Shown here: one piece after another, positions 49,778 to 60,332 of the stretch
How positions within the stretch are numbered: position 1 is the stretch's first letter
How the letters are laid out: every line of letters starts with the position of its first letter
Source of the DNA: Carallia brachiata
Lineage: Eukaryota; Streptophyta; Magnoliopsida; Malpighiales; Rhizophoraceae
Length of the DNA: 64,000 bases
Direction of reading: 5' to 3'
Assembly: GCA_021464245.1 (NCBI GenBank)
Contig: JADCRB010000005.1
Coordinates: forward strand, 3,137,704-3,201,703
Made by a program: the position numbers and the translations under genes
The notes under the pieces: generated by a model
Told to the model about the DNA's origin: nothing
What the model saw: only the letters and a program-made list of their open reading frames with translations
Databases searched by the model: none

Positions 49778-52700
49778 AAATTCAGAATTTTTTATTCTGT
49801 GTAAGCTCGATCGATGACACTCGACATTTCTTTAGTTGAGCATCCTTCTATGGCCTGGTTTGAAATGCCGATAAGCACACATTAGAACAAAAGAATCGAA
49901 AGGACTCATGTAGGAAGATTTTCGAGTGGAAAGGCTACAGAAACAGAAACCACTTTGCACTCATAGAGATGGATTATCTGGCAGGAGTATCCAGATGGTG
50001 CTTGTGCTTCACAAAAGAGTTCTGTTTATGTATTTGTAATGATAATTCTAATAGTTGAACCCAAATAGTGCTTGTTGAATGATATGAAGCAAACTAAAAT
50101 CAACTGAATTTCCACAACACTTGGAGCCAAATTCAGTTTCTAAATCGAATAGTAGGTTCACATAATAAAATCTTACCTCCACTTTGAGAATGTTGAGGAC
50201 TTTCCCATTGCAAGTGGTGATGTTTGCATCAAGAACTTGAATACCAATAGAATTTAGATGATGCAGACAGGAAAAATAAGAAAAGATTTGGCAAATATTA
50301 TTATAGGAGGATAAAATCTAAATAAATCTAATTAAGTCTTTGTCAAATCCTATTGAGTCATTTGCAGTATTTATTGTGCCTTAAGCGTGCTTTCTACTGT
50401 TTGTCTTTTTTTGAAATTGTCGTCTACAAATACTACTCCTATTCTGTTGTGTTTAAGTTGTGATTTGTATTGAGAAAAAGATTTAAACTCTGTGTTGAGT
50501 GTTGGTGGTGTTACCATCTGGCTAGTGGTGGATTCCACTGTTGTTGTTTTTACTTTTGTTGTGTGTTTGTACTGTTTCAGTATAATTTGAATAAATTTCT
50601 ATTTTCCCAACCAATAATCTCCTTCTCGATACTGATCCTACATCATTAGAACTTCCATCAACTTTTGAAAGCCCCCTCGCTTCCACTTGCAGAATAACTT
50701 AATTAGGAAGTATCTTTTGCCAATCTTGTTCACTTCTACTGGCACCTGAGCAAAGAACTGATGCAGTAAAGAAAGCAATTAATAAAACTTGACAAAATTA
50801 GATGATTGCCTCCTACCAGCCCCCCTCGTCCAACATAAAGAAAAACAACCTGCTGGTGCTTTTGACCTTTTTTATTACAACAGTAACAGAAGACAGTAAG
50901 AGCTGTATGAACTAACAGCACAAATAAAACTAGGCTCTGGTGATTTTTTTGTACCTCAGACTTCATATTTTCTCGGAAGCAGGAGGAGTCTTGGTTATTG
51001 TTTGTAAGGGTCAGGTGGCTGCTGCATCTATATAACATCTTCAAATTTGAAGTCTTCAATTCTATTTCTGCGTTAGGTTCTCTGCATTCTTGTTCCCCAA
51101 TTTCCTTGAGTCCTTTAGTTTGTTCACCTCCTCCCGCAACTAGCATATGTAATCAATTGCATCTAGCAGAATGGACGCTTTATCCATCTATGAATATCCA
51201 TGAATAATAACATGAAAGTTGTCATATGAAAACCTATTCAATTATGAAGAAAAAAGAAATATTGTACTGACAATGGCAGATACAAGTGCAAACCATCCTC
51301 ATCACCTTAGATATCTTGGGAACTAGAGCACGTAGAGCATGGAGCCGATCTCTTATCCTAGTTCTCCGGTTCCTCTCTGTGATAAGATTCTTAGCTTCGT
51401 ACTTCCCTCCTTGTTCCTTCAAAGAATGGTCATTGTGCTTGGAATTATTCAACATGGAGGATTTGCAAAGCAACTGCTTGAAGTGGTCATTTTGGGATAT
51501 GTGACCAGAATACGCATCAAAAAGTGAGTGCTCATTTGAAGGATTGGAGCTGCCAAATGATCCTTCAAAGCCAGTATAAACATCAGGCTGACTCGATGGT
51601 GGAAGGAGCAGGGTTGGAGAAATTAAATGGCAAGAAAGTGTCAAGCTTTGCAAATTGTTTAAACAGTGGAGCCGGGCAGTGCTCCTGATTCTTGAAGCTC
51701 CCATTGGAGTAGCCTTGTGGAATCATGGCTTCCTCTTTCCCTATGGTACATTGTCTATTAATCAACTCGATTATGTTCCAATCTTCTGCTACCTGAGAAA
51801 AATGATCAATATCTTCAGGGGAATGTCCCAAGCACCATTAGGGAAAAAAAAAAAACCTCTGACAAGGGTAAATTAAACATTACATGTTTTGCTGCAAAGA
51901 GCTCAATAATTGCACTGGATACAGGAACCAGAACCCGTGTCCCAACTGACTCCTGCTGAGTAACATTGCTCAAATTAATTGCAGAAAATGCAGGATTGAC
52001 CAAAGTAATGCATTGGATAGTATTAGAAGTCTGGTCCAAAACTTTTTTTTCTCACTTCAATTACAGTTTTCATGAAGAGCAAGAACCCATGTGTATTCTG
52101 TGTTCATAGATTTCTCTTGAAACAGGAACTGATTTACCAACCAAGCACTTGAACATAGGTCCATATAAATCCGCTCAAAACAGTTTAATCTCTAGGTGAT
52201 GACTTCATTTGTGATGGAAACTGGTGTCTTAAAATTTCCATAGAATTTATATCCTTTTCACCATGAAAATTTGCTTATGCCAGTTAAGGCCTAATCAACT
52301 AAGTGAAAAAAAAAAAGTCATATCTTTAAGGCAAATTGCAATTACATGAATGAACAATACATAAACAATAAATATGAGAGACAGAGAGGGAAGAACTGCA
52401 GACTCACATGAGGGGAACTCGAATTCGAGGTGTTGGCATGGATTTTGAGCCATCTTGCTCGAGTTGATATCCCGGCCTCTCCATGAATCCTACATACAAG
52501 TCTCTTATATCAGAAATTTTCTCTTGGATCAACTTTACATTACCATACATATATATCCAAAATCAAAATATTAGCAAAGATAAAAAAAGTATACCCAGAA
52601 TAGAGTGGCAAGAAAGTAGGGAACTGGGCAAGAGCCTGACGAGCTTTTGTCCTGACTGGATGCCGAAAGCAGACATTTCCGCAAAAAGGAGCCAAATGCT

Positions 52701-53010
52701 TTTCTTCTTCTCTTTCCTTCTTCACCTTTCCACACATATCCTCACCATCAACACTAGCACCACTACAACAGCAACCCATCCACTCAATAAACCTGAAACA
52801 TCAACAGAAAATGGCAATGCAAACAATGTTATTCAGAACTAAACTGAAAACCCCATTTTTCATTCAGAACTAAACTGAAAACCCCATTAATTGAAACAAT
52901 GTTATGCACCTTGAAGGGTCATCACCCAATTTCCAAACAAGACAATAGTCCCAGGCCTTGGAGTCCACAAGGGGTCTAAGCCACTCCACTGCTCTCTCCA
53001 ATCCTCTCAT
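49778..53010 (-). CDS. BHLH90: bHLH90-like transcription factor, frame broken and one in-frame TAG
   Basis: The N-terminus MRGLERAVEWLRPLVDSKAW and the R-interacting-domain-like start are typical of bHLH90. Exons: 53010-52910, 52792-52595, 52489-52408, 51952-51884, 51792-51306, 51187-50955, 50745 to about 50642, about 50262-50177, and probably 49848-49778. The DNA-binding region is ITERNRRTRIRDRLHALRALVPKISK, followed in the next exon by MDKASILLDAIDYIC and a leucine-zipper-like LREEVNKLK. The C-terminal ACT-like domain follows (VEVNKIGKRYFLIKLF, then IGIQVLDANITTCNGKVLNI). Exon 5 has a shift near 51590, exon 6 a TAG where the family has Gln (YIC-stop-LREE) plus a missing base after NKLKD, and the acceptor of exon 8 appears as TCTGCATCATC without AG. 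The last exon is tentative. The gene is either damaged or misread; identity is sure. Confidence 0.82.
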
Positions 53011-53056
53011 TGTCTCCTCCTTTACTTAAAAGCTTCTGCCTTTCAGTTGGGTGTTA

Positions 53057-53066
53057 CTATATATAG
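53057..53066 (-). promoter_or_regulatory. TATA box of the bHLH gene
   Basis: The sequence CTATATATAG lies 47-56 bases upstream of the ATG at 53010, implying a very short leader of about 20 bases. Only 22 bases separate it from the start of a solo LTR at 53088, so the native upstream promoter is displaced by more than 2 kb. Confidence 0.6.
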
Positions 53067-53324
53067 AATCAAAAAACCTTTCGTCTCTGTTGAGATCCTA
53101 AGGTTTCATTATTCGGTTTTGATGATTACAAAACATTGAGAATTACTAATATGTTTATTTAAGCGTGCAGTTAAAGGTTTTTAATCAAACATACATAAAT
53201 TGGAATGGAAGAAATGCAAGCACAAGATAACTACTGATATTAGTTCTATTCAGTTCAAGTATCATCCTATACAGTCAACTTTCAAAGGCTCATTTGTTAA
53301 CATAGAGATGAATTAGATGACAAG

Positions 53325-54330
53325 CCATACATGGTTGGAAATCTAGAGGAGTCTAGTTTCCAACGCCACTAGAATCGTGACAATTGGAGTTCTGTATAGC
53401 AAGTTGTGACTAAAAGAGTAATGAGGACTCAAGCTGTGATAACACAACGCATGGGTACATTTTCAAAGAATGTTGCGGATTGCTTAGGATAAATTACATG
53501 CCAAGCTATATGTCATTGGAAAGCATATTGAGTCTACTTTCAAATGGAATAATTTTCACATTGATTGGAGTTGTGTGGAAGAAGTTATGGGCAATAAGGT
53601 GGAACATGTACAAGCTGTCAAGACATTCTATATAAGTCAACTTCTAGAAGCTATAATGATCGGATGGAGCACAAATTTTGTGGCAAGCTATATATGGATA
53701 GAAAGCTGATTGAGCCTAGTTTTCCAATAATGTAGAATAGCACTAATTGGATATTCCTATAGAATGTTATTAGGCAAAATGGAAGCTTGGGCAAGCTGTC
53801 AAGATACATTGGTTCAGTCTACTTTGAAGAATCACTGTGGACAGCTGGCGAAGAATCGTGTGATGAATCTCATATGGATGGAAATATAATTCTGTCTAGT
53901 TTCCAAATTCTCAAGAATCATCTCAATTGGACATTTGTGGAGGAAGTTATGGTCTATGAACTGAAAGGTGCTCAATCTGTCAAGGCAGACAGGATCAGTC
54001 TACTTTAAGAGTTGATTACGACCAAATGGGAAAGAATTAGCTGTTGAACCTTATATGCATACAAATATAATTCTGTCTAGTTTCTAAATTGACCAGAATC
54101 GCACAAATTGGATTTCCATGGAAGGAGATATTGCCAAAATACTGAAGGATGTACAGCCTGTCCCGTCCAGCGAGATCAGTCAACTTCCAGAAGGCACCAC
54201 GGCTAGCTGGAGTGGAATCAGACCATGATCTTTACATGGATGGAAAGCTCTGGATGTCTACTTTCAAACGCATGAATCGGGACGCAATTTGGAGCTATAT
54301 ACAGAGATATATGAATAATTTTCTAAAGAA
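53325..54330 (+). repeat. Six diverged repeats of about 180 bp in the LTR U3
   Basis: A block with the pattern ATGGATGGAAA, 10-15 bases, GTCTAGTTTCCAA, then AGAATC...CAATTGGA and GAAGTTATGG recurs at about 53335, 53510, 53695, 53872, 54052 and 54235. Between blocks CAAGCTGTCAAGAC-type and AGTCTACTTTGAAGAA-type segments also recur. Copies differ a lot, so the array is older than this insertion. Confidence 0.8.
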
Positions 54331-54444
54331 CTGTCAAATCTATCAAGGCATAATCATCTTTAAATACCACGATTTTTGGGGATCCATTGGCTGTAAAATC
54401 AGCCCTCATTAATGTCTTGCAGCAGCCCCTACACCCTCCTTCAA

Positions 54445-54455
54445 CTATAAATAGG
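54445..54455 (+). promoter_or_regulatory. TATA box of the LTR promoter
   Basis: CTATAAATAGG followed by a pyrimidine-rich start region (CCATTCATCCCTCTCCATTC) has the form of a plant LTR core promoter. It would fire rightward, away from the bHLH gene. Confidence 0.6.
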
Positions 54456-55207
54456 TGTCTCCACCAAGACTCCATTCATCCCTCTCCATTCCTCTCATTC
54501 TCTCTTAATCTCTCTTAAGTGTTCTTTGCATATGTGATGTGAGCTTTATTGTGTAAGTATTGAGTCCTAGAAAAAGAAAGAGAGGAGAGCAAGTTTTTTT
54601 GTAATCTTTGTAAGAGAGAGTGAAGCCATAAGTGAAGAGAGAAAAGGATAAAGTGAGCTTTAGTGAGAAATCTGTTCTTTTTGTGAGAAAGCTTTGTGAA
54701 TCTTTATAAGGTCGTGGACCTTCGTGTGACAGTGGTCAAGTGATCATCAAGTGATTGTGAGAAAGGTCAGGTGACCTTTGTGTGATTGAGAAAAAGAGCT
54801 AGTGTGCTCTTAGTCAGGTGACTAAAGTGTTGTAAGGGTTTAATCTTCACCCGCGAAGAAGATTGATACTGGATTGTGAAATTCCCAAGGGTGATCTTGG
54901 GGAGTGGATGTAGGCTTGGGATAAGCCGAACCACTATAAATCTTTTGTGTTGATCTCTCTATCCCTTTAACTCATTCATTATCATTGCTCATTAACACAC
55001 ACGTGGCACATATTGTTTATCTCGATTTCTTTCATAAACACACACGATTAAAATTAGTTATTCTTTTGTGTTTGTCTTTATCACTTGCACACGATTCACT
55101 TATCTTTCATATCATATTTTTTATTTATTCAAATTTATTTATTTTGCTATAAATTTTTAAATTACCCAATTCACCTCCCTCTTGGTAATTTCGGGACCAA
55201 CAGTCTC

Positions 55208-57176
55208 TTTTAACATAACAACCGTAACGATTAGACCACATGCCATAAAATAATATCAAATCTGTGACAGAGAAGAATCCGATACTTGACAGAGACAAAA
55301 GAAGGTACAGAACAGAGAAATTTTTTTTTTAAATTTTTTTTCTCTTTTGACTGACCGACCAATCAAAAACATTTTCCGTGTCAAAAAGGACCCATCAAAC
55401 GGTTCAAAATATCATGTCAAAAAAAAAAAAAAACGGTTCAAAATATGCTTTACAGTGGAAAGGTAACCAGAACTGCAAACTGCACCATAAGGATCAAAGT
55501 CTCAAACTTTTTGATTAATTGGCTCCGGACTGGAACATAAACTTGAGCTTTCAACCATAGAGACCATCTAAGAGTGAATTATGGTGAGTTATAGCTCACT
55601 GGTTCAAAGTCTCAAACTTTTGCAGAGATGGGCGTTTCTCCTTCGTCTACTCCCATATAAAGCCAAGTCCAATCCACGTCCAAAATACACGGATTGTTGC
55701 TCAGGACACAATTTGATTTTAAATAATATTAAAATAATTATACAACTCGTTAAATAATATATAATAATTTATTTATTTATTTTTTTTAATTTTAATTATT
55801 TATTTAATAATATATATCATTTTAATCATTTTTTATTCTGCCTAAAATAAATCTTACCAAATATTTTTTTTTACATTAATTAAAGAATCGTATCATTTTT
55901 CATATACGTCCTATCGTATCATTTTTTATATATATTTTATCTTAATTATATCTATACAACATTTTTCAAAAAATAAAAACTAAAAGGCATGCAGATTTAG
56001 CTATTCTAATTTCAGATCGGGACAGTCAATAGTTGCTGTTTTTTTTTTATTTTGTTGGGACCAAAGAAAATCAGACATGGCCTTTAACTGTAAGCCATTA
56101 AAATCAGGAAAACGGAACCAATGATTGGCTTGACAAAAGAAACAAACGCTTAAGGCCATAACACTTGAGTGCCCAGGAGTAAGTCCTATTCTTTGAGTGC
56201 CATCATTTTACTGTGCTACATACGGCCCCAGACCAACGGAGAGATTTCAATAAATGTTGAAAGTTGACCTGCCCACACTAAAATTAGTGTCTAGCACGAC
56301 AGCTCCTTTTTTTTTACTTTTTTTTTTTCACCTTTTCTTTACAAATCACATTATATGGTAACATCGGACGCCTTGTAGACCCAAGCAGTAGGGGATTTGG
56401 TCCCTGACATTTTCTATGTGGGGGCATGGAACCAAAATTGTTTGTCCTTCGGCAAGCATGGTAAACAAGAATTGTATTGCTAAAAAAAAAAAGTGTAATT
56501 TTAATTAATCAGTTATGATTCATTGATATTGAAATTGTTTTTAAAACTGAAAAAATTCGTGTTTGCATTTTACAGTGATTGAACAAAAAAAAAAATTGTA
56601 ATTTCATAATTTAGATTAATTCGATAGGTCAGAAGAGCAATGCTCTCGCAATTTTTTTGAGAGATAAGCCAACTCTCTCAAATTCTTACAAAATAGCAGT
56701 AATACTCGAGGATTTACCTGAAAGTGATCGTCATAAAAGATTTGGACTAACAAATACATCAAACATTAATTGGCTTGTTTTAAAGAGCCTAATGAATAGT
56801 CTCTCTTTCCACTATGGACATTAGCAAATGTTCAATAAATAGTTGGAATATTGAAACTTCATAGCTTACAAGAAAAAGACTTGGGTTTGACTCGTTTATT
56901 TTAGTGAGTATAACGTACTTATAATTTTATATTACATATAAATAAAATTTATTTAAAATAAAAAAATAAAAAATAAAGTTTTATGATATTAAATTATAAA
57001 TAAATTTTACTAAAACAAAAAATGGCGAGAACAGCAGGCATCAGGATTTAAGCTGCAAGTGGTACTTCTCCCAATCAAAAATCAGAATCAAGCAAAAATA
57101 AATAAATAAACATACATTGATAGACTTTTCCACCCTACGCACAGAAAGTAAATTACATGAATGTATACAGAACCCA
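55208..57176. other. Intergenic DNA without a supported gene
   Basis: AT-rich sequence with poly-A/T runs. The phrase TCAAAGTCTCAAACTTTT occurs twice (about 55494 and 55604), probably a small local duplication. No coding frame is supported. The right end should hold the 3' region of the gene at 57.2-57.6 kb. Confidence 0.4.
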
Positions 57177-57642
57177 TTATCCTAATTGGCCAGCCGTTGG
57201 CTTACTGATATCATCGACGTGATTAGCTTCACCTCTGACAAATGATTGACCATCTTCAGATGGCAGCTTGGGTGCTCTGTGTGGGATGATCTCCATGGCT
57301 AGCTGCAGGTCTGTCACCAGGGAACCACTTGTCCTACCCAAACTCGACGTCCCTCCTTTCCCTTTAACTTTCCTTTGGCCGGAAGTTGGGATTCTCCAGG
57401 CTGTGCTTACTTGGTTTCTCCTTGTTTTGTCGACCCCAGTTGCATAGCCTGCCGAGGCAGCAAGTAATTGCTGATATCACAACAATCACAGCTAGAATTA
57501 TAAAAACATTCCCAAAGACCCATTTGAGTGATGAGAAGAAGGCGGCTGCCCTGTGACAGAAGTTGTGTTTGGGTAAACAATAACAGGTTGCTGATGCTGT
57601 TGTTGTGGTGGCGGTGGTTGTGGTTGTATTTGTATAGGCATT
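57177..57642 (-). CDS. Small Pro/Gln-rich protein with one membrane span, function unknown, frame broken
   Basis: The likely start is the ATG at 57642, reading MPIQIQPQPPPPQQQHQQPV and IVYPNTTSVTGQPPSSHHSN. One base then seems to be missing (near 57520), after which the frame continues FGNVFIILAVIVVISAITCC and LGRLCNWGRQNKEKP, KHSLENPNFRPKE. The layout is a short Pro/Gln-rich N-terminus, one hydrophobic span with cysteines at its end, then a basic tail. The frame carrying the hydrophobic part stops at 57364. Other frames run on to about 57177 (for example GGTSSLGRTSGSLVTD and LAMEIIPHRAPKLPSEDGQS), so the true C-terminus is unclear. I do not recognise a named family. A longer frame starting at 57816 would make the N-terminus Thr-rich and is less likely. 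Confidence 0.55.
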
Positions 57643-58168
57643 ATAATTTTTTTTTCTTGTTTGTTTGATGAGAATAGTGATCAAAGCAGATAGATGGTAG
57701 TTTGGGATTAGTCGTCTACGAGTCTCCACTTCTGTAGCCCTTGTTGTTCTTTGAGTGCAGAAAAAGGAAGACTTATTGGTGGACTCCAGGAACAGGCAAT
57801 GAGATTGTTTCTTCATGAGGTTATGTATAATTCGGTTTTATTATATGTCTGTAGCTTCTAAAAAAAAAAAAATTAAAGCAAGATTTTTTTTGACAAGTAA
57901 AACCTTTGTTCTTTACTGCCTAGAAGGCAACATTTTTTAGTCTTTAAATTGAGCGCAATTATAAAGCGGAAAAGAGATATCGAATCATTGTAATTGATTC
58001 TTTTTTTTTTTAATTAAATGCTTAATATTTATAATAAAAAAATAAAATTATTTTTGCCTATTTTTTATTATAAATATTAAATATATAGTTTAAAAAAAAA
58101 AAGGTAAATCGCAAAACATTAGTTTTGCCTTTTACTTCTCCCTTCTTCTACTTAAAATAAACGGTACT
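57643..58168. other. Upstream region of the small membrane-protein gene
   Basis: Expected to hold its leader and promoter. No TATA box is convincing. AT-rich with poly-A runs and no other gene. Confidence 0.35.
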
Positions 58169-58189
58169 AATGATAGAGGTCTCAAGGTG

Positions 58190-58397
58190 TCAATCAGGCT
58201 TTGTCTGGTTTGGTAAAAAAGCTCTGCTTCCCTTGGCCTGGCGGGGGTTTGACCCCTGCCAGCTCCACTTTGCACATTTAGTGAGTTGGAGAGCATGCCC
58301 TCTTAGAAATGCATAGCATCCTTGTAGTATTTGTAAGACCTGTTTTTTCCTTTTCTTCTAATATTTAATTGATTAATTGCTAACCTTATACTCTAAA
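58190..58397 (+). mobile_element. tRNA-derived SINE with 21-bp target duplication
   Basis: A 21-base sequence starting AATGATAGAGGTCTCAAGG stands at 58169-58189 and again, unchanged, at 58398-58418. The 208 bases between contain an A-box-like GTCTGGTTTGGTAAAAAAGC and a B-box-like GGGGTTTGACCCCTGCC, a unique body, and an AT-rich 3' end (ATTGATTAATTGC). Size, internal promoter boxes and long target duplication fit a SINE. The perfect duplication says the insertion is fairly recent. Confidence 0.85.
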
Positions 58398-58493
58398 AAT
58401 GATAGAGGTCTCAAGGTGCTAGATGGGTTGAGAGATAGACCTATCACGTAAAAAAAAATTATTTTTTGATCATAGCTAAAAAAAAAAAAAAGG

Positions 58494-59303
58494 GAAATTT
58501 ACATCTCATATTCTCAATTTTAAGAGCAGTAACAAGGCGCATCCCTAATTTTTAAGTGTAACATCTCGCACCTCAATGTTTAATTTCGGTAACGAATCAG
58601 ACCCCTGTCAAGACTCCATTAAAAAAGTTTGAAATAATTGTAAAAATACCATTATAAATAACATAACTGGAATAAATTGTCCCTCAACATATACAAAGTA
58701 AAAAAAAAAAGTTGAAAAAAGAAAATCAATTATTTAATATGTTGGGATGCTTTATTTTAGTGCATATCAAACGAGACCATGCTGATTTATGTCCCTTGCT
58801 AGTTCTTTTATCTATCGTGATTAATACTTAATAAAGATATTTTCTTTTGGTTTTGTGGTTTGTGCTATGTGGTTAATTTTCTAGTTATTCTATGATATCA
58901 ATTTTAATGGCTATTAGGGATGGCTAGGATGCTACTTAACTACTGCATTTAGCTGGGTATTGAATAGAGTTACAAGAGAAAATTTGGAATTTGGGATGGC
59001 CTAGAAGACCTCATATTAAGACCGGGGTACACTGTCATCTAACATTCTAACTTTCGTATTTTTCTCTTTTTAACGTTTTTTTTTTTTACTTTGTATACAT
59101 TGAGGAACAATTTAGTCTGAATATGCCATTTATAATGGTATTTTGTAATTATTTCAAACCTTTTTTTAATGAAGTCTTGACAAGGGATTTGATTTGTTAC
59201 TAAAATCAAACGTTATGGTGCAAGAAGTTTTACTTAAAAATTGAGGGTACAGCTTACTACTGCTCTTAAAATAGGGGTGCAGAATATAAATTTTTCAAAA
59301 AAA
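58494..59303. mobile_element. Long-TIR non-autonomous DNA element
   Basis: The left end (GGGAAATTTACATCTCATAT) and right end, inverted (GAAAAATTTATATTCTGCAC), start inverted repeats that pair over about 220 bases. Both contain TTTTAAGAGCAGTA, TGTCAAGACT, AAATACCATTATAAAT and ATACAAAGTAAAAAAAA. The inner 350 bases or so are unique and non-coding. Poly-A on both flanks could be a 9-base target duplication of A, as for Mutator-like elements, but A-runs prove little. Confidence 0.8.
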
Positions 59304-59481
59304 AATTATGACTAAAGGGTGAGAGAACATTTTTTTAGTTAGCACTTTTACATTCAAGTCAGTTACTGAATAAATAGTCTCACGTTCAAGTTAATCATGG
59401 AATCAGGAGTCTAGTATAGGCAAAAATGTATACAAGGACTAATATTGGTATTGTAGCCAGTCACGAAAATCCCCGGAATTT

Positions 59482-59960
59482 TTTTTTTTTTAATCATCTG
59501 TGGGGAGGTGCAAGGCCTACAAATGTTCAGTTGCATGAGAGGTAACACAGGGCCACTGAACCCCTACAACATCTTGAGTCAAAATGGGTAGTACCCCTTG
59601 AGGGGGCTGTGAGAGGATCAAAGCATTACTAACTCCCTGCGGCGTTCCAATCAGCAGCTTAGTTGGCTTCACGATAGACATGAGATATGTGGACTGACCA
59701 CTCCTTTTCCAAGAAATCCCTGCAACTGTTTACCAAATTCGCATAGGGGTGAGTAGGAGCTACCCCCTTCTTGATCGCTGCCATAGCCGTTAGCGAGTCC
59801 ATTTCAAGCCAGAGCTTAGTAATTCCGAATTGCCATGCCGGCTTCAGCCCCTGTAGCACCCCCCAAATCTCACCTGCGAAGGCAAAACAATGTCCCAAAG
59901 CTTGGACAAAGCCCCCTAGCCAGATACCCCTACAGTCACCCCCTGCATAACTCTGAAAGT
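59482..59960 (-). pseudogene. 3' fragment of a non-LTR (LINE) retrotransposon, RNase H domain
   Basis: The minus-strand frame at 59898-59659, extending back to about 59945, contains AGEIWGVLQGLKPAWQFG, LWLEMDSLTAMAAI and VHISHVYREAN, the RVT_3-type RNase H carried by plant LINEs. It breaks at a stop directly after REAN, where the family normally continues AAD. A 3' untranslated stretch and an A-tail (T-run at 59480-59491 on the plus strand) follow. Everything upstream of RNase H is missing, so the copy is dead and 5'-truncated. Confidence 0.75.
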
Positions 59961-60249
59961 GCGCGTCCCAGTAGTAACATGGCTGGAGTACAGGGGATAT
60001 TTTAGGTTCATCTTGAGCCTAGGGAGGGCTTCGCAAGTTTAGGGAGTAAATTGGGTCCAAGGGAATGAGGCCTCACCATGGGCTTCAAGACCCATGGCAG
60101 GTCTGGTTAGGCTAAGGGCACTGATCAGATTAAAAAACAAAAAGGAAATTGTTTAGGCTTTGGACTCAGCAATTTGAATGCAATTCACCTACAAATGCCA
60201 TGAGAAGATTGTTCTTTTTTTTTAACCACCAGTATGTGGACCATTTGTG

Positions 60250-60332
60250 TGGACTAACTGGTTAGAAAATTGAACTTTTGACTTTATGATAGTGCCTTCG
60301 AATCCCGTCAGGGTCTAATAGTGGAAATAAAT
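60250..60332 (+). repeat. tRNA-like SINE remnant
   Basis: GGACTAACTGGTTAGAAAAT is A-box-like and GTGCCTTCGAATCCCGTCAGG is close to a perfect B box. The stretch between them does not fold as a normal tRNA as far as I can judge by eye. No clear tail or target duplication. Confidence 0.5.

Larger units (their letters stand above)
53088..55202 (+). mobile_element. Solo LTR, 2,115 bp, with perfect 5-bp target duplication
   Basis: It begins TGTTGAGATCC and ends GGGACCAACA, the TG...CA ends of an LTR. GTCTC stands immediately outside both ends (53083-53087 and 55203-55207). No second LTR, primer-binding site or polymerase reading frame is present, so recombination between LTRs removed the interior. 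Inside are a plausible promoter (CTATAAATAGG at 54445-54455), a U3 built of diverged repeats, and a U5-like AT-rich end with CACCTCCCTCTTGGTAATTT, which resembles Ty1/copia LTR ends. The orientation is taken from the TATA box: plus strand, pointing away from the bHLH gene. Confidence 0.93.

Noticed and set aside
53787..54412. Open frames inside the LTR
   Set aside because: Short frames following the U3 repeats; no gag or polymerase motif.
57364..57816. Thr-rich 150-residue reading of the 57-kb gene
   Set aside because: The upstream part looks non-coding and the Thr run is an out-of-frame reading of Pro/Gln codons; the ATG at 57642 in the other frame gives the natural N-terminus.
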